Positions 6,782 to 14,851 of a DNA stretch of 24,612 bases are shown here, piece by piece. The translations under genes and the position numbers were made by a program. The stretch is from JBCDBD01 sp039184335 (GTDB lineage Bacteria; Bacteroidota; Bacteroidia; Flavobacteriales; Flavobacteriaceae). Numbering within the stretch: position 1 is the stretch's first letter; the number at the start of each line of letters is the position of its first letter. The stretch spans positions 1 to 24,612 of the forward strand of contig JBCDBD010000040.1 in the NCBI GenBank assembly GCA_039184335.1, in the 5' to 3' direction. The notes below the pieces were generated by a model. It ran no database searches, was not told the origin of the DNA, and worked only from the letters and a program-made list of their open reading frames with translations.

Positions 6782-8209
6782 ATGAACAATGAAATACTGA
6801 ACATAGTACTTGATTACATCAACATCACTTTTTTGGTGTTTACGGTCGTATTGTTCACATTGTTCAGTATTATGGGGTATCTATCGACCCGAAATTCAAT
6901 TCATTATAAAAACAAAAATAGCTTTGGTGACCTGTCAAAAGTAATGGCCTCTCCATTGGCTCCAAGTATTACCATTATTGCACCTGCATACAATGAAGGG
7001 CTCACCATCGTTGAAAATGTAAGGTCATTATTATCACTGAAATATGTCAATTATGAGGTAATGGTGGTGAATGATGGCAGTAAGGATGATACTTTGCAGA
7101 AAATGATCGATGCCTATGACCTGGTCAAGATTGAAAAAAAAATAGATCCAAATTGGCAATCAAAACCTATTAGGGGAGTATACAAATCGAAACAATTGTC
7201 TTTCTCAAAATTGACGGTGATCGATAAAGAAAATGGTGGAAAATCAGATGCCCTAAATACTGGGATCTACCTTTCTGAAAACCGCTATGTGGGCTGTATC
7301 GATGTCGATTGCCTGCTACTGCCCGATGCCTTGCTCCATGTGGTCAAGTCTTTTTTCCAAAGAACCCAAAAAAGGGTGGTCGCAGTTGGTGGTGTGATCA
7401 GGGTGGCCAATTCGTGCAAGATTTCGGGTGGGGCACTTGAAGAGATACGCTTACCCATCAATTGGTTGGCCAAATTTCAATTGTTGGAATATACGCGCTC
7501 ATTCTTATTGGGACGAATGGCATGGGGGCGCATTGACAGCTTATTGATCATATCAGGTGCATTTGGTTTCTTTGACAGGGAAATTGCACAAGCAGTAGGT
7601 GGATATGATACCGGTACCGTTGGTGAAGATATGGAAATCGTATTTCGAATGCGAAGGTACATGCATGAGCAAAAGCTACCCTATACCGTAGAGTATATTC
7701 CTGACCCCTTATGTTGGACCGAAGTGCCAGAAAGCCTTAAGATATTGGTCAACCAAAGAGATCGATGGTCAAGGGGAAACCTAGAGACCCTGAAGAAGCA
7801 CAAAGACATGTTCTTTAACCCCAAGTTTGGCAGATTGGGCATGTTGAGTTACCCGTATTGGTTCTTTTATGAATGGATGGCGCCCCTATTGGAATTTTTT
7901 GGATTCTTCTCCATTCTGCTGTTCTACTATCTCGGCATCTTGAATTGGGAATTCTTTGTCGCCATAACACTGACAGTGTACGCCTTCAGTATTATGTTTT
8001 CATTTTATGCCATTCTGTGGGATGTATGCACATACAACCAATACCAAAAGACCAAAGACATTCTGCAATTGGTTCTTTGTGCCATCATAGAACCCATTGC
8101 CTTTCACCCCATAGTGGTCTGGGCGGCCATACGCGGCAACTACAAAAAATTGTTCAAAGTGAAATCTGGTTGGGGCACGATAACCCGAAAAGGATTTAGC
8201 AAAGCATAA
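6782..8209 (+). CDS. Family 2 processive-type glycosyltransferase (PgaC/IcaA-like)
   Basis: This 475-residue membrane glycosyltransferase has an N-terminal membrane helix (about 14-34), a cytoplasmic GT-A domain and three or so C-terminal membrane helices (about 365-450). GT2 motifs in order are APAYNEG (67-73), VVNDGS (95-100), ENGGKSDALNTG (150-161), the metal-binding DVD (174-176), catalytic-base region GED (281-283) and QRDRW (325-329), the QxxRW signature of processive synthases. Related enzymes polymerise N-acetylglucosamine, hyaluronan or cellulose-like chains and push them across the inner membrane. It lies 8 bp downstream of the HEAT gene and 6 bp upstream of the LtaS-like gene. The sugar donor cannot be read from the sequence. 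Confidence 0.9.
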   Translation: MNNEILNIVLDYINITFLVFTVVLFTLFSIMGYLSTRNSIHYKNKNSFGDLSKVMASPLAPSITIIAPAYNEGLTIVENVRSLLSLKYVNYEVMVVNDGSKDDTLQKMIDAYDLVKIEKKIDPNWQSKPIRGVYKSKQLSFSKLTVIDKENGGKSDALNTGIYLSENRYVGCIDVDCLLLPDALLHVVKSFFQRTQKRVVAVGGVIRVANSCKISGGALEEIRLPINWLAKFQLLEYTRSFLLGRMAWGRIDSLLIISGAFGFFDREIAQAVGGYDTGTVGEDMEIVFRMRRYMHEQKLPYTVEYIPDPLCWTEVPESLKILVNQRDRWSRGNLETLKKHKDMFFNPKFGRLGMLSYPYWFFYEWMAPLLEFFGFFSILLFYYLGILNWEFFVAITLTVYAFSIMFSFYAILWDVCTYNQYQKTKDILQLVLCAIIEPIAFHPIVVWAAIRGNYKKLFKVKSGWGTITRKGFSKA

Positions 8210-8215
8210 TTACAA

Positions 8216-10576
8216 ATGCAAATAAACGACGACTTACATATGGGCACACCACGCAGGGTCTTAAAAGACTTCACCCGTCTCTTTGTAGGTTTCTTTTGTT
8301 GCCTCATCATTTTATCGCTTTACCAACAGATCAGACTCTTTTTAGATGGTGTCATAGACATTGTAATCGGTAAAAGCTTTTTTCTATTGCTTGTACACCA
8401 ATTAGGTTTTACAGCAATAGCGTCATTACTATTGGCCTTTGTGTACAATGGCCTGGAAAACAAAAAAACCAATCTTGGTTTCAGGGCAGTTTACATGGTT
8501 TTTTTCTCGCTTTTGATTTTTGAAGCTCTACTGATCGAATACTATGTCGAAAACTATGAGGTCTTGGGTATTGACATTCGTAACCTTGAAATGGATGGGC
8601 GCCAATTGGTACTATACGCCCTGAAAGCTTTGGTCTTTGGTCTTTCCATTTTGTTCTGTTTCCGGTTTTTCTATAGGGTATCTGCCTTTATCTATTCGAT
8701 TGCAGGCAAAATGTATCCTGTCACCATATTTCTTTTCAGTTTGTTCTTACTGACCATACTTTCCGAGAAAAGCCCAATCAATGAGAATAAGGTACAGTTT
8801 TTAATCACCGATGTGTTCCATACTACATTTAATGAACCTCAATATTCCGGTGGATTGGAGTACCCGCTTCTGAAAGCGTATCAACCACATAATGGATTGT
8901 CCCCTTACTTCGATTTTGATGATAGTATGCCCAATTTGGTAGTTATCATGGTCGAGGGCCTTGGCCATGATTTTATTGGAGCACATAAAAAGTACCGCTA
9001 TTTCACCCCTTTTTTAAATGAATTGGAGCGGCAATCATTGTCATGGCAACACCATTTAAGCAATTCAGGCGCTACCGTCAGTGCGATGACAAGCCTTGTC
9101 GGCTCCTTACCATTTGGCAAAATGGGCTTTACCCATTTAGATGAACCCATCAACCGAAACACACTTTTTACCGAATTAAGAAAAAATGGCTACAAAACAG
9201 CCTTTTATTATGGAGGCAACAGTGCTCTGGGGAAATTGGATAAATTTTTACAGGAAGAACAACTTGAATTGGTTGTTGATAGAACAAAGTTTGGCAAAAA
9301 ATATACGGCATTGCCCCCTGACGCTGCAGGAATTTCAATTGGGTTTGCCGATGGCGACCTCATTCGAAAATGGGACGAACTCTTTGTGGCCAACGAACAG
9401 CGCAGAATTGAGTTCTTTTTGACCCAATGCAGTAAAAAACCGTTTAAGATTCCCAATCAAGAAAGCTACCTTGAAAAAGTTGATGGTATCGTGAAACGCT
9501 ATATTGCTGACAAGCCCTCAAAAAGAACCATCAACAAAAACAAGAACGTATTTGCCAGCTTTTTGTATACCGATGATGCATTACGACAGTTGATGGAATA
9601 CTACAAAAACGACAAACACTTTAAAAATACCCTGTTCATCATAACAGGCACCCATTATTCAGCTTCACTGCCCCAAAAAAACAACCTAGAACGTTACAGG
9701 GTTCCTTTTTTAATGTATAGCCCAATGTTAAAGTCCCCACATAGCTTCAACCACATCACCTCACATATGGATGTGGCACCAGCACTTACAAACCTATTGT
9801 CCACCTCATTTGCTTACCAAACCGACACTTATTCCAGTTGGTTGGGGGTCGGACTTGCCAAAAACGAACGGCCCAATAAGCAAATACCGCTATTACGTAA
9901 AAAAGGCACCCATCGAGATTATATTTTCGGAGGCTATTTTTTAAGCAGTGGCAGTGCAAAGAAATTAAGTGATTATCTGCATGTTCCCGACTTGTCAACA
10001 GAAGCGCAAAGACGCACCATTAGAGACCAATTCAAGAATTTTAGGGCCATCAACCATTTTGTGACAGCGAACGACCGATTGGTACCCGACTCTTTGAACC
10101 GGGCATTTTTCGAAAGACAAAAGTTTACCAAAGAAGAAACCATTTGGATCTCAAGTGTATTTAATGGGAAGGACTTCGACAATGCCTACAATACAGCTCG
10201 GGAGCTTGCCCATGAAGGAAATCATGAACGGGCACTCTTACTCTGTTCATTTATTCTCTCAAAAGTTCCAGGCCACGTAGATACCCAAATTTTGAAGGGA
10301 CGTATCAATGCCTGGAATGGTAACTACAAAAAATCAATGGTAATATTGAATGAGGTCATACAAAAAAATCCAACCTATGAAGACGGATATGCGGCTTTAC
10401 TTGATGTATACTATTGGTCGAACAACAACAGCCTTACGGGCCAATTGTATGAAACACTCGCAAAGCAGCACTTAGAGACGAACACCTTACTGCAAAAAGT
10501 AGAACGGAACTTTGCAAAAATCGATAGTCCAGACATCACGAAAACACTTGTTCAAACAGCAACCGAAGCAAAATGA
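8216..10576 (+). CDS. LTA-synthase/sulfatase-like membrane enzyme with C-terminal TPR
   Basis: The 786 residues comprise about five N-terminal membrane helices (20-185), an extracytoplasmic alkaline-phosphatase-superfamily domain (about 238-535) and a TPR tail (about 653-755). The catalytic domain has LVVIMVEGLG (metal-ligand Glu247), the nucleophile region SNSGATVSAM (likely Thr287), FYYGGNSA, and SHMDVAPALTNLL near its end. At the motif that normally reads GDHY/GDHG it has GTHY (Thr479-His480), so the usual metal-ligand aspartate is missing while the histidine is kept. Family members transfer phosphoglycerol or phosphoethanolamine, or hydrolyse sulfate/phosphate esters. The TPR tail resembles that of the next protein. 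The stop codon overlaps the next start (ATGA). Likely role is modification of the polymer made by the GT2, but the reaction is unknown. Confidence 0.82.
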   Translation: MQINDDLHMGTPRRVLKDFTRLFVGFFCCLIILSLYQQIRLFLDGVIDIVIGKSFFLLLVHQLGFTAIASLLLAFVYNGLENKKTNLGFRAVYMVFFSLLIFEALLIEYYVENYEVLGIDIRNLEMDGRQLVLYALKALVFGLSILFCFRFFYRVSAFIYSIAGKMYPVTIFLFSLFLLTILSEKSPINENKVQFLITDVFHTTFNEPQYSGGLEYPLLKAYQPHNGLSPYFDFDDSMPNLVVIMVEGLGHDFIGAHKKYRYFTPFLNELERQSLSWQHHLSNSGATVSAMTSLVGSLPFGKMGFTHLDEPINRNTLFTELRKNGYKTAFYYGGNSALGKLDKFLQEEQLELVVDRTKFGKKYTALPPDAAGISIGFADGDLIRKWDELFVANEQRRIEFFLTQCSKKPFKIPNQESYLEKVDGIVKRYIADKPSKRTINKNKNVFASFLYTDDALRQLMEYYKNDKHFKNTLFIITGTHYSASLPQKNNLERYRVPFLMYSPMLKSPHSFNHITSHMDVAPALTNLLSTSFAYQTDTYSSWLGVGLAKNERPNKQIPLLRKKGTHRDYIFGGYFLSSGSAKKLSDYLHVPDLSTEAQRRTIRDQFKNFRAINHFVTANDRLVPDSLNRAFFERQKFTKEETIWISSVFNGKDFDNAYNTARELAHEGNHERALLLCSFILSKVPGHVDTQILKGRINAWNGNYKKSMVILNEVIQKNPTYEDGYAALLDVYYWSNNNSLTGQLYETLAKQHLETNTLLQKVERNFAKIDSPDITKTLVQTATEAK

Positions 10577-11796
10577 CCCTATCACGAAAAGCCTTATTGC
10601 TATTGCTCATGCTATGTACCCTGTGCCATTGGGTTATAAGCCAACAACCACCGGCATATGATGCGGATCTGGCTTTTATGGAAGCAAGGAAAATTGCTTT
10701 TGAGGGTGACCGAATACAGGCTAGGTACTCACTGCAACAAATATTGCAAGATTATCCGCAATACACCGATGCCGAAGTCTTATTGGCAAAAACATATAGC
10801 TGGGACGGCAATTATGATGAAGCACGAAAAAGGCTCAATAGAATGACCTCTACAGAAAAACCAAGTAGGGCGATGTGGTTGGCTGCCGTTAAAAACGAAA
10901 TCTATGCGAACAACCTGAACATTGCACTGGGTCTTGCCAACAAAGCCTTGAAACATTTAGGTAACGATACAGAAATAGAAGAGCTCAAACGAAAAATCAT
11001 TGATGATATTGAACAAAGCCAATTGATCCACAATATACTCAAAAAAGAAAAACGAGAGACCCATTTGAAAAACACACTGTCAATGGCAAGTGCCGTCGAA
11101 GTGTTCGATCTCATTTTTGAACCCATGTACTATTCCACCGTTGAATACCAGCGTACCACAACAATCGGAACCATACTGCCACGGATAAACTATAGCGAAC
11201 GATTTGATATCAGGGGAGTGCAGTATGAAACAGAGCTGTATCCCACTATCACAGAGAAGGTGTATGGCTACTTCAATTACGGATTTTCAGATGCTATTAC
11301 TTACCCCAAACACAAAGCTGCAGCAGAACTTTACTTGGCACTTCCCAAATCGTTTGAAGCATCATTAGGGGCACGATACCTTGCATTTCAAGATGACGAT
11401 GCCAGTATCTTTACAGGGTCATTTGGTATGTACCGGGGCAATTATTACCTATCGCTAAGGCCGTATGTCACAAGACAGGATAATGGAGAAACTGGTTTTT
11501 CAGGTAATGCACTCATTAGAAAATACTTAAAGAATGGATACAACTACCTCGGATTGCGATTAGGGTATGGATTTGATGCTGAAGTCAACCAATTCACATC
11601 AGATGGGGTGTTATTGGCCGAGACCCTATTGTATATAGAATCCCAAAGATTGCAGTTAGAATACCAATTTTCAGACAGCAACGATGTGAATATCTATCGT
11701 GCAAGCATTGGGCTTCGAAGACAAGAAATCGCTTTTGATCCAGGAGCGTTCTTTTGGGCAGCAACAATAGGTTTTCAGTATCAAATCAGGTTTTGA
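10573..11796 (+). CDS. YaiO-family outer-membrane beta-barrel protein with N-terminal TPR
   Basis: This 407-residue exported protein has a signal peptide (residues 1-23, hydrophobic LLLLLMLCTLC then SQQ), periplasmic TPR-like helices (about 31-140) and a C-terminal beta-barrel (about 170-407). The barrel shows alternating aromatic strands and a terminal phenylalanine (YQIRF), as expected for BAM-inserted outer-membrane proteins. TPR plus barrel is the same plan as the PgaA/BcsC exopolysaccharide exporters, though this barrel is larger than the YaiO of enterobacteria only by its TPR part. It is translationally coupled to the LtaS-like enzyme by a 4-bp overlap. Likely role is passage or anchoring of the operon's glycan at the outer membrane. 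Confidence 0.85.
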   Translation: MTLSRKALLLLLMLCTLCHWVISQQPPAYDADLAFMEARKIAFEGDRIQARYSLQQILQDYPQYTDAEVLLAKTYSWDGNYDEARKRLNRMTSTEKPSRAMWLAAVKNEIYANNLNIALGLANKALKHLGNDTEIEELKRKIIDDIEQSQLIHNILKKEKRETHLKNTLSMASAVEVFDLIFEPMYYSTVEYQRTTTIGTILPRINYSERFDIRGVQYETELYPTITEKVYGYFNYGFSDAITYPKHKAAAELYLALPKSFEASLGARYLAFQDDDASIFTGSFGMYRGNYYLSLRPYVTRQDNGETGFSGNALIRKYLKNGYNYLGLRLGYGFDAEVNQFTSDGVLLAETLLYIESQRLQLEYQFSDSNDVNIYRASIGLRRQEIAFDPGAFFWAATIGFQYQIRF

Positions 11797-11860
11797 TTAC
11801 CATAAAAACACTTTTATCATATCCTTTTGCAACAAAATCAGGCCAATTCACCACAATTAA

Positions 11861-11891
11861 TTGCATCGATATAATGAATGGTATAAGTTTA
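11861..11891 (+). promoter_or_regulatory. Predicted Bacteroidota promoter for the microprotein pair
   Basis: TTG at 11861-11863 is followed after 20 bases by TAAGTTTA at 11884-11891, seven of eight matches to the TAnnTTTG -7 element with consensus spacing. Transcription would begin around 11896-11898, leaving only about 6-8 bases before the ATG at 11904. Confidence 0.5.
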
Positions 11892-11903
11892 CGTTCATCA
11901 TAA

Positions 11904-12035
11904 ATGAAAACCCAAATTATAAACCAATCTACTGATATGTTGTACGATACCTATGGTGAGGAATACCTTGCCTTTTTGCAGGAATTGAATGAAATCTTGA
12001 GTGTAAATGAATTGGCCGAAATAGACTACCTATAA
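11904..12035 (+). CDS. Microprotein A (43 aa), unknown
   Basis: ATG 11904 to TAA 12033-12035 encodes 43 residues beginning MKTQIINQSTDMLYDTYG. The middle, YLAFLQELNEILSVNEL (residues 21-37), is an amphipathic acidic helix that closely resembles the core of the second microprotein 30 bp downstream (Y-x-x-F-x-x-x-L-N-E-I-L). There is no signal peptide, membrane segment or cysteine. The pairing with a conserved core and the good promoter argue that it is real despite its size. It lies between the YaiO gene and rpoD. Function unknown; a small regulatory or toxin/antitoxin-like peptide or an adaptor are open possibilities, none supported directly. Confidence 0.55.
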   Translation: MKTQIINQSTDMLYDTYGEEYLAFLQELNEILSVNELAEIDYL

Positions 12036-12065
12036 ACACGGCCCATTTGAATTAAACCAGCAGCT

Positions 12066-12167
12066 ATGGAAAACCAGAACCAAGAAAACACAGCTTACAT
12101 CAACTTTATTAAAGACTTGAATGAAATTTTGGTCAATTACAACATCAACCGATTGAACTGTTCGTAG
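12066..12167 (+). CDS. Microprotein B (33 aa), paralogue of microprotein A
   Basis: ATG 12066 to TAG 12165-12167 encodes 33 residues: MENQNQENTA, then YINFIKDLNEILVNYNI, then NRLNCS. The central segment aligns without gaps to residues 21-37 of microprotein A, with identical Y, F, L-N-E-I-L and conservative I/L, K/Q, D/E exchanges. It differs in its tail, which ends in a single cysteine. It is followed within 25 bp by the strong terminator at 12190, so the two ORFs would form a short transcript. I know of no named family with this motif. Confidence 0.55.
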   Translation: MENQNQENTAYINFIKDLNEILVNYNINRLNCS

Positions 12168-12189
12168 GGCCATATGTAACATATCGAAT

Positions 12190-12222
12190 AAAAAAGGGAG
12201 CACTTAGCGCTCCCTTTTTGTT
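12190..12222. terminator. Bidirectional intrinsic terminator
   Basis: AAAAAAGGGAGC at 12190-12201 pairs with GCTCCCTTTTT at 12209-12219 around a 7-base loop. The A-run and T-run flanks make it work in both directions, ending the microprotein transcript and the converging rpoD transcript. Confidence 0.88.
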
Positions 12223-12231
12223 TACCGTTAA

Positions 12232-13095
12232 TTACCCTAGATAGGTCTTCAAAATCTTGCTTTTTGAATTGTGCCGAAGCTTACGGATGGCTTTTTCCCT
12301 AATCTGCCTAACGCGTTCACGGGTCAAATCGAAAGTACTTCCGATTTCCTCCAAGGTCATGGATTGTTGATCACCAATACCATAATAAAGACGTACGACG
12401 TCGGCTTCCCTTGGCGAAAGGGTATCCAAGGCCCTATTGATTTCAGTGTTCAATGATTGGTGCATTAAATGCTTATCAGGCTTTGGTGATTCGCCAGAAC
12501 GCATGACATCGTAAAGATTTGAGTTTTCCCCCTCTTTTAAGGGTGCGTCCATGGACACATGCCTACCTGTATTACTGAGGGACTGCTTGACCTCACTAAT
12601 GGTCATATCCAGTTCTTTAGCAATCTCTTCTGCAGAAGGTGGCCGTTCATGGGCCTGCTCTAAATAAGAGAATGTTTTTTTTATTTTGTTGATGGATCCT
12701 ATTTTGTTCAGCGGTAAGCGCACGACCCGTGATTGTTCTGCCAATGCCTGAAGAATGGATTGACGTATCCACCACACGGCATATGAAATAAACTTAAATC
12801 CCCGGGTCTCATCAAACCGCTTGGCTGCTTTTACCAATCCCACATTCCCTTCATTGATCAGATCCGGTAGTTTCAAGCCTTGGTTTTGGTACTGCTTGGC
12901 CACAGAGACCACAAATCGTAGATTGGCATTTGTCAACTTTTCAAGGGCAACTTGATCACCTTCACGAATTCGCTGTGCCAATTCCACCTCTTCCTGCGCC
13001 GTAATAAGGTCAATTTTACTAATGTCTTGTAGGTATTTGTCAAGGGATTTGGATTCGCGGTTGGTGACCTGCTTGATAATCTTAAGTTGCCTCAT
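12232..13095 (-). CDS. rpoD: RNA polymerase primary sigma factor RpoD
   Basis: This 287-residue sigma-70 factor has the short Bacteroidota housekeeping form, lacking region 1.1 and the long non-conserved insert. Region 1.2 is at the N-terminus (SLDKYLQDISKIDLIT). Region 2 contains NLRFVVSVAKQYQ, LPDLINEGNVGLVKAAKRFD and the -10 recognition helix FKFISYAVWWIRQSI. Region 3 contains RPPSAEEIAKELDM. Region 4 ends with the -35 recognition helix in LEEIGSTFDLTRERVRQIREKAIRKLRH. In this phylum the protein recognises TTTG/TAnnTTTG promoters. The gene is monocistronic and ends 10 bp from the shared terminator. No clear promoter of its own could be picked out in the AT-rich upstream region, which contains two short palindromes. 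Confidence 0.97.
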   Translation of the reverse strand: MRQLKIIKQVTNRESKSLDKYLQDISKIDLITAQEEVELAQRIREGDQVALEKLTNANLRFVVSVAKQYQNQGLKLPDLINEGNVGLVKAAKRFDETRGFKFISYAVWWIRQSILQALAEQSRVVRLPLNKIGSINKIKKTFSYLEQAHERPPSAEEIAKELDMTISEVKQSLSNTGRHVSMDAPLKEGENSNLYDVMRSGESPKPDKHLMHQSLNTEINRALDTLSPREADVVRLYYGIGDQQSMTLEEIGSTFDLTRERVRQIREKAIRKLRHNSKSKILKTYLG

Positions 13096-13272
13096 TTGCG
13101 TTTGGTTTTTTTAACATAATATAAGCTATCATGATACAGTTTTAAAGCCGAAAATCCAAATGGTTTTTGGTATTATTATAAAAAAATTATCAGCATTTTA
13201 ACAGATTGTGAACAATGTGTATTTCAACAACAATTGTTGATAGTATTTTTTAGAATTCACTTAATATTTACG

Positions 13273-13300
13273 TTGCCGGTATAAAAAACAGCTAATTTTG
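13273..13300 (+). promoter_or_regulatory. Predicted Bacteroidota promoter for the helicase-glycosyltransferase pair
   Basis: TTG at 13273-13275 and a perfect TAATTTTG (TAnnTTTG) at 13293-13300 are separated by 17 bases. The expected start of transcription is near 13307, about 30 bases before the TTG start codon of the helicase. Confidence 0.6.
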
Positions 13301-13338
13301 TAAGGTTTGCTATTTAAGATCAGTTATACCCGCTTCTT

Positions 13339-14850
13339 TTGGAAATACAGAACGAAATCACTAAAAAAACGCTGTACGATTACCAGCTTCAAGACCTGAA
13401 TATGATATTTCAGTATTTGAACGAGTTGCCCACAAACAGCAATCTACTATATCAATTGCCCACTGGAGGTGGAAAGACAGTGGTATTTTCTGAAATCACC
13501 AGACGCTACATTGAAAATGTCAGAAAAAAAGTTGTTGTACTGACCCATAGGATCGAATTGAGTCGGCAGACCGCTAAAATGTTGCGTGGTTTTGGGGTAA
13601 GCAACCAAATCATTAACAGCGACGTCAAAGAATTGGATGATCAAGACGACTATATGTGCTTTGTGGCCATGGTAGAGACCTTGAACAACCGCTTGCAAGA
13701 AGACAAGGTCAAGATCAAGAACATTGGATTGGTCATTATTGATGAGGCCCACTACAATTCATTCCGTAAGCTGTTCAAGTACTTTGAAAACTCGAATATC
13801 CTGGGAGTTACCGCTACCCCCTTGAGCTCCAACATCAAATTACCGATGAAAGACCATTACAAAAAATTGATTGTCGGTAAATCGATCAAGTCATTGATTG
13901 AAAAACGCTTTCTCTCAAAAGCGAACATGTATAGTTATGATGTCAGTCTTCGATCTTTGAAATTGGGAATCCATGGTGACTATACCGTAAAATCATCCGA
14001 TGAGTTTTACGGCAACCAGAGCATGCTGGGCAAACTATTGACCGCTTATGAAGAAGTGGCAAAAGGCACTAAGACATTGATTTTCAACAATGGAATCAAT
14101 ACCTCTCTCTATGTGCACGAAACCTTTAAGAAAGCAGGGTACAACATCCGTCATCTTGATAATCGCAATTCCATTGCAGAGCGCAAGGAAATTCTGGACT
14201 GGTTCTCAAAGACACCGGATGCCATTCTCACTTCAGTGAGCATTTTGACCACTGGTTTTGATGAACCTACCGTACAGTCTATCATCCTGAACCGTGCTAC
14301 CCGTTCGCTGACCCTATATTTTCAGATGATTGGCCGAGGGTCACGGGTATTGCCCAATAAAGACGAGTTTTCAGTTATTGATCTTGGAAACAATATCGCC
14401 CGCTTCGGAAGGTGGGATGAACCTGTGGATTGGCAAGAGATCTTTCACTTTCCTGATTTTTATTTAGAGAACATCAAGAATGATGAAGAGATTGAGCGGG
14501 AGTTCATCTATGAAATGCCCGATGCGCTCAAGGCCAAGTTCCGTAAATCGGAAAATATCACTTTTGACATCAAAGAAGAGTACAAAAAGGTATTTGCCCA
14601 AGGACTGAAGTCAAAATTAGTGTTGGAGCGAAGTATCGAACAACATGCCCAAATCTGTGTCGAGAACAGCGAAGATGTATTTGATGCCCGCCTTTTGGCC
14701 AAGGAACTGAAAGAGGAAATCGCTTACCGCGTGCGACAGTATTCGTATTGCATCATGAACAATACCAAGAATTACAAAGAGTGGCTTGAAGAGGACTACG
14801 AACGTAAACTACGTTCCAATATCTCAAAAAAGTTTGCGGAGCGCATGTAA
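13339..14850 (+). CDS. SF2 DEAD/DEAH-box helicase (SSL2/RadD-like)
   Basis: This 503-residue superfamily-2 helicase has a Q-like N-terminal motif (YDYQLQDL), Walker A PTGGGKT (41-47), motif Ia VVVLTHRIEL, DEAH (135-138), motif III TATPL (158-162), motif IV region TLIFNNGI, motif V TSVSILTTGFDEP (298-310) and motif VI QMIGRGSR (329-336). It matches the SSL2-type group that includes RadD, involved in DNA repair or recombination; RNA substrates cannot be excluded. The C-terminal ~140 residues are charged and helical without a known domain. Start is TTG at 13339, giving MEIQNEITKK; the next in-frame Met would remove the Q-like motif. It is one base upstream of the glycosyltransferase gene, so they are co-transcribed. 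Confidence 0.88.
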   Translation: MEIQNEITKKTLYDYQLQDLNMIFQYLNELPTNSNLLYQLPTGGGKTVVFSEITRRYIENVRKKVVVLTHRIELSRQTAKMLRGFGVSNQIINSDVKELDDQDDYMCFVAMVETLNNRLQEDKVKIKNIGLVIIDEAHYNSFRKLFKYFENSNILGVTATPLSSNIKLPMKDHYKKLIVGKSIKSLIEKRFLSKANMYSYDVSLRSLKLGIHGDYTVKSSDEFYGNQSMLGKLLTAYEEVAKGTKTLIFNNGINTSLYVHETFKKAGYNIRHLDNRNSIAERKEILDWFSKTPDAILTSVSILTTGFDEPTVQSIILNRATRSLTLYFQMIGRGSRVLPNKDEFSVIDLGNNIARFGRWDEPVDWQEIFHFPDFYLENIKNDEEIEREFIYEMPDALKAKFRKSENITFDIKEEYKKVFAQGLKSKLVLERSIEQHAQICVENSEDVFDARLLAKELKEEIAYRVRQYSYCIMNNTKNYKEWLEEDYERKLRSNISKKFAERM

Positions 14851-14851
14851 C

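Noticed and set aside
14786..14851. Upstream extension of the GT-B glycosyltransferase to 14786
   Set aside because: It adds 22 residues that overlap the helicase in another frame and do not resemble the family; the ATG at 14852 gives the normal MKKALFIGH strand.
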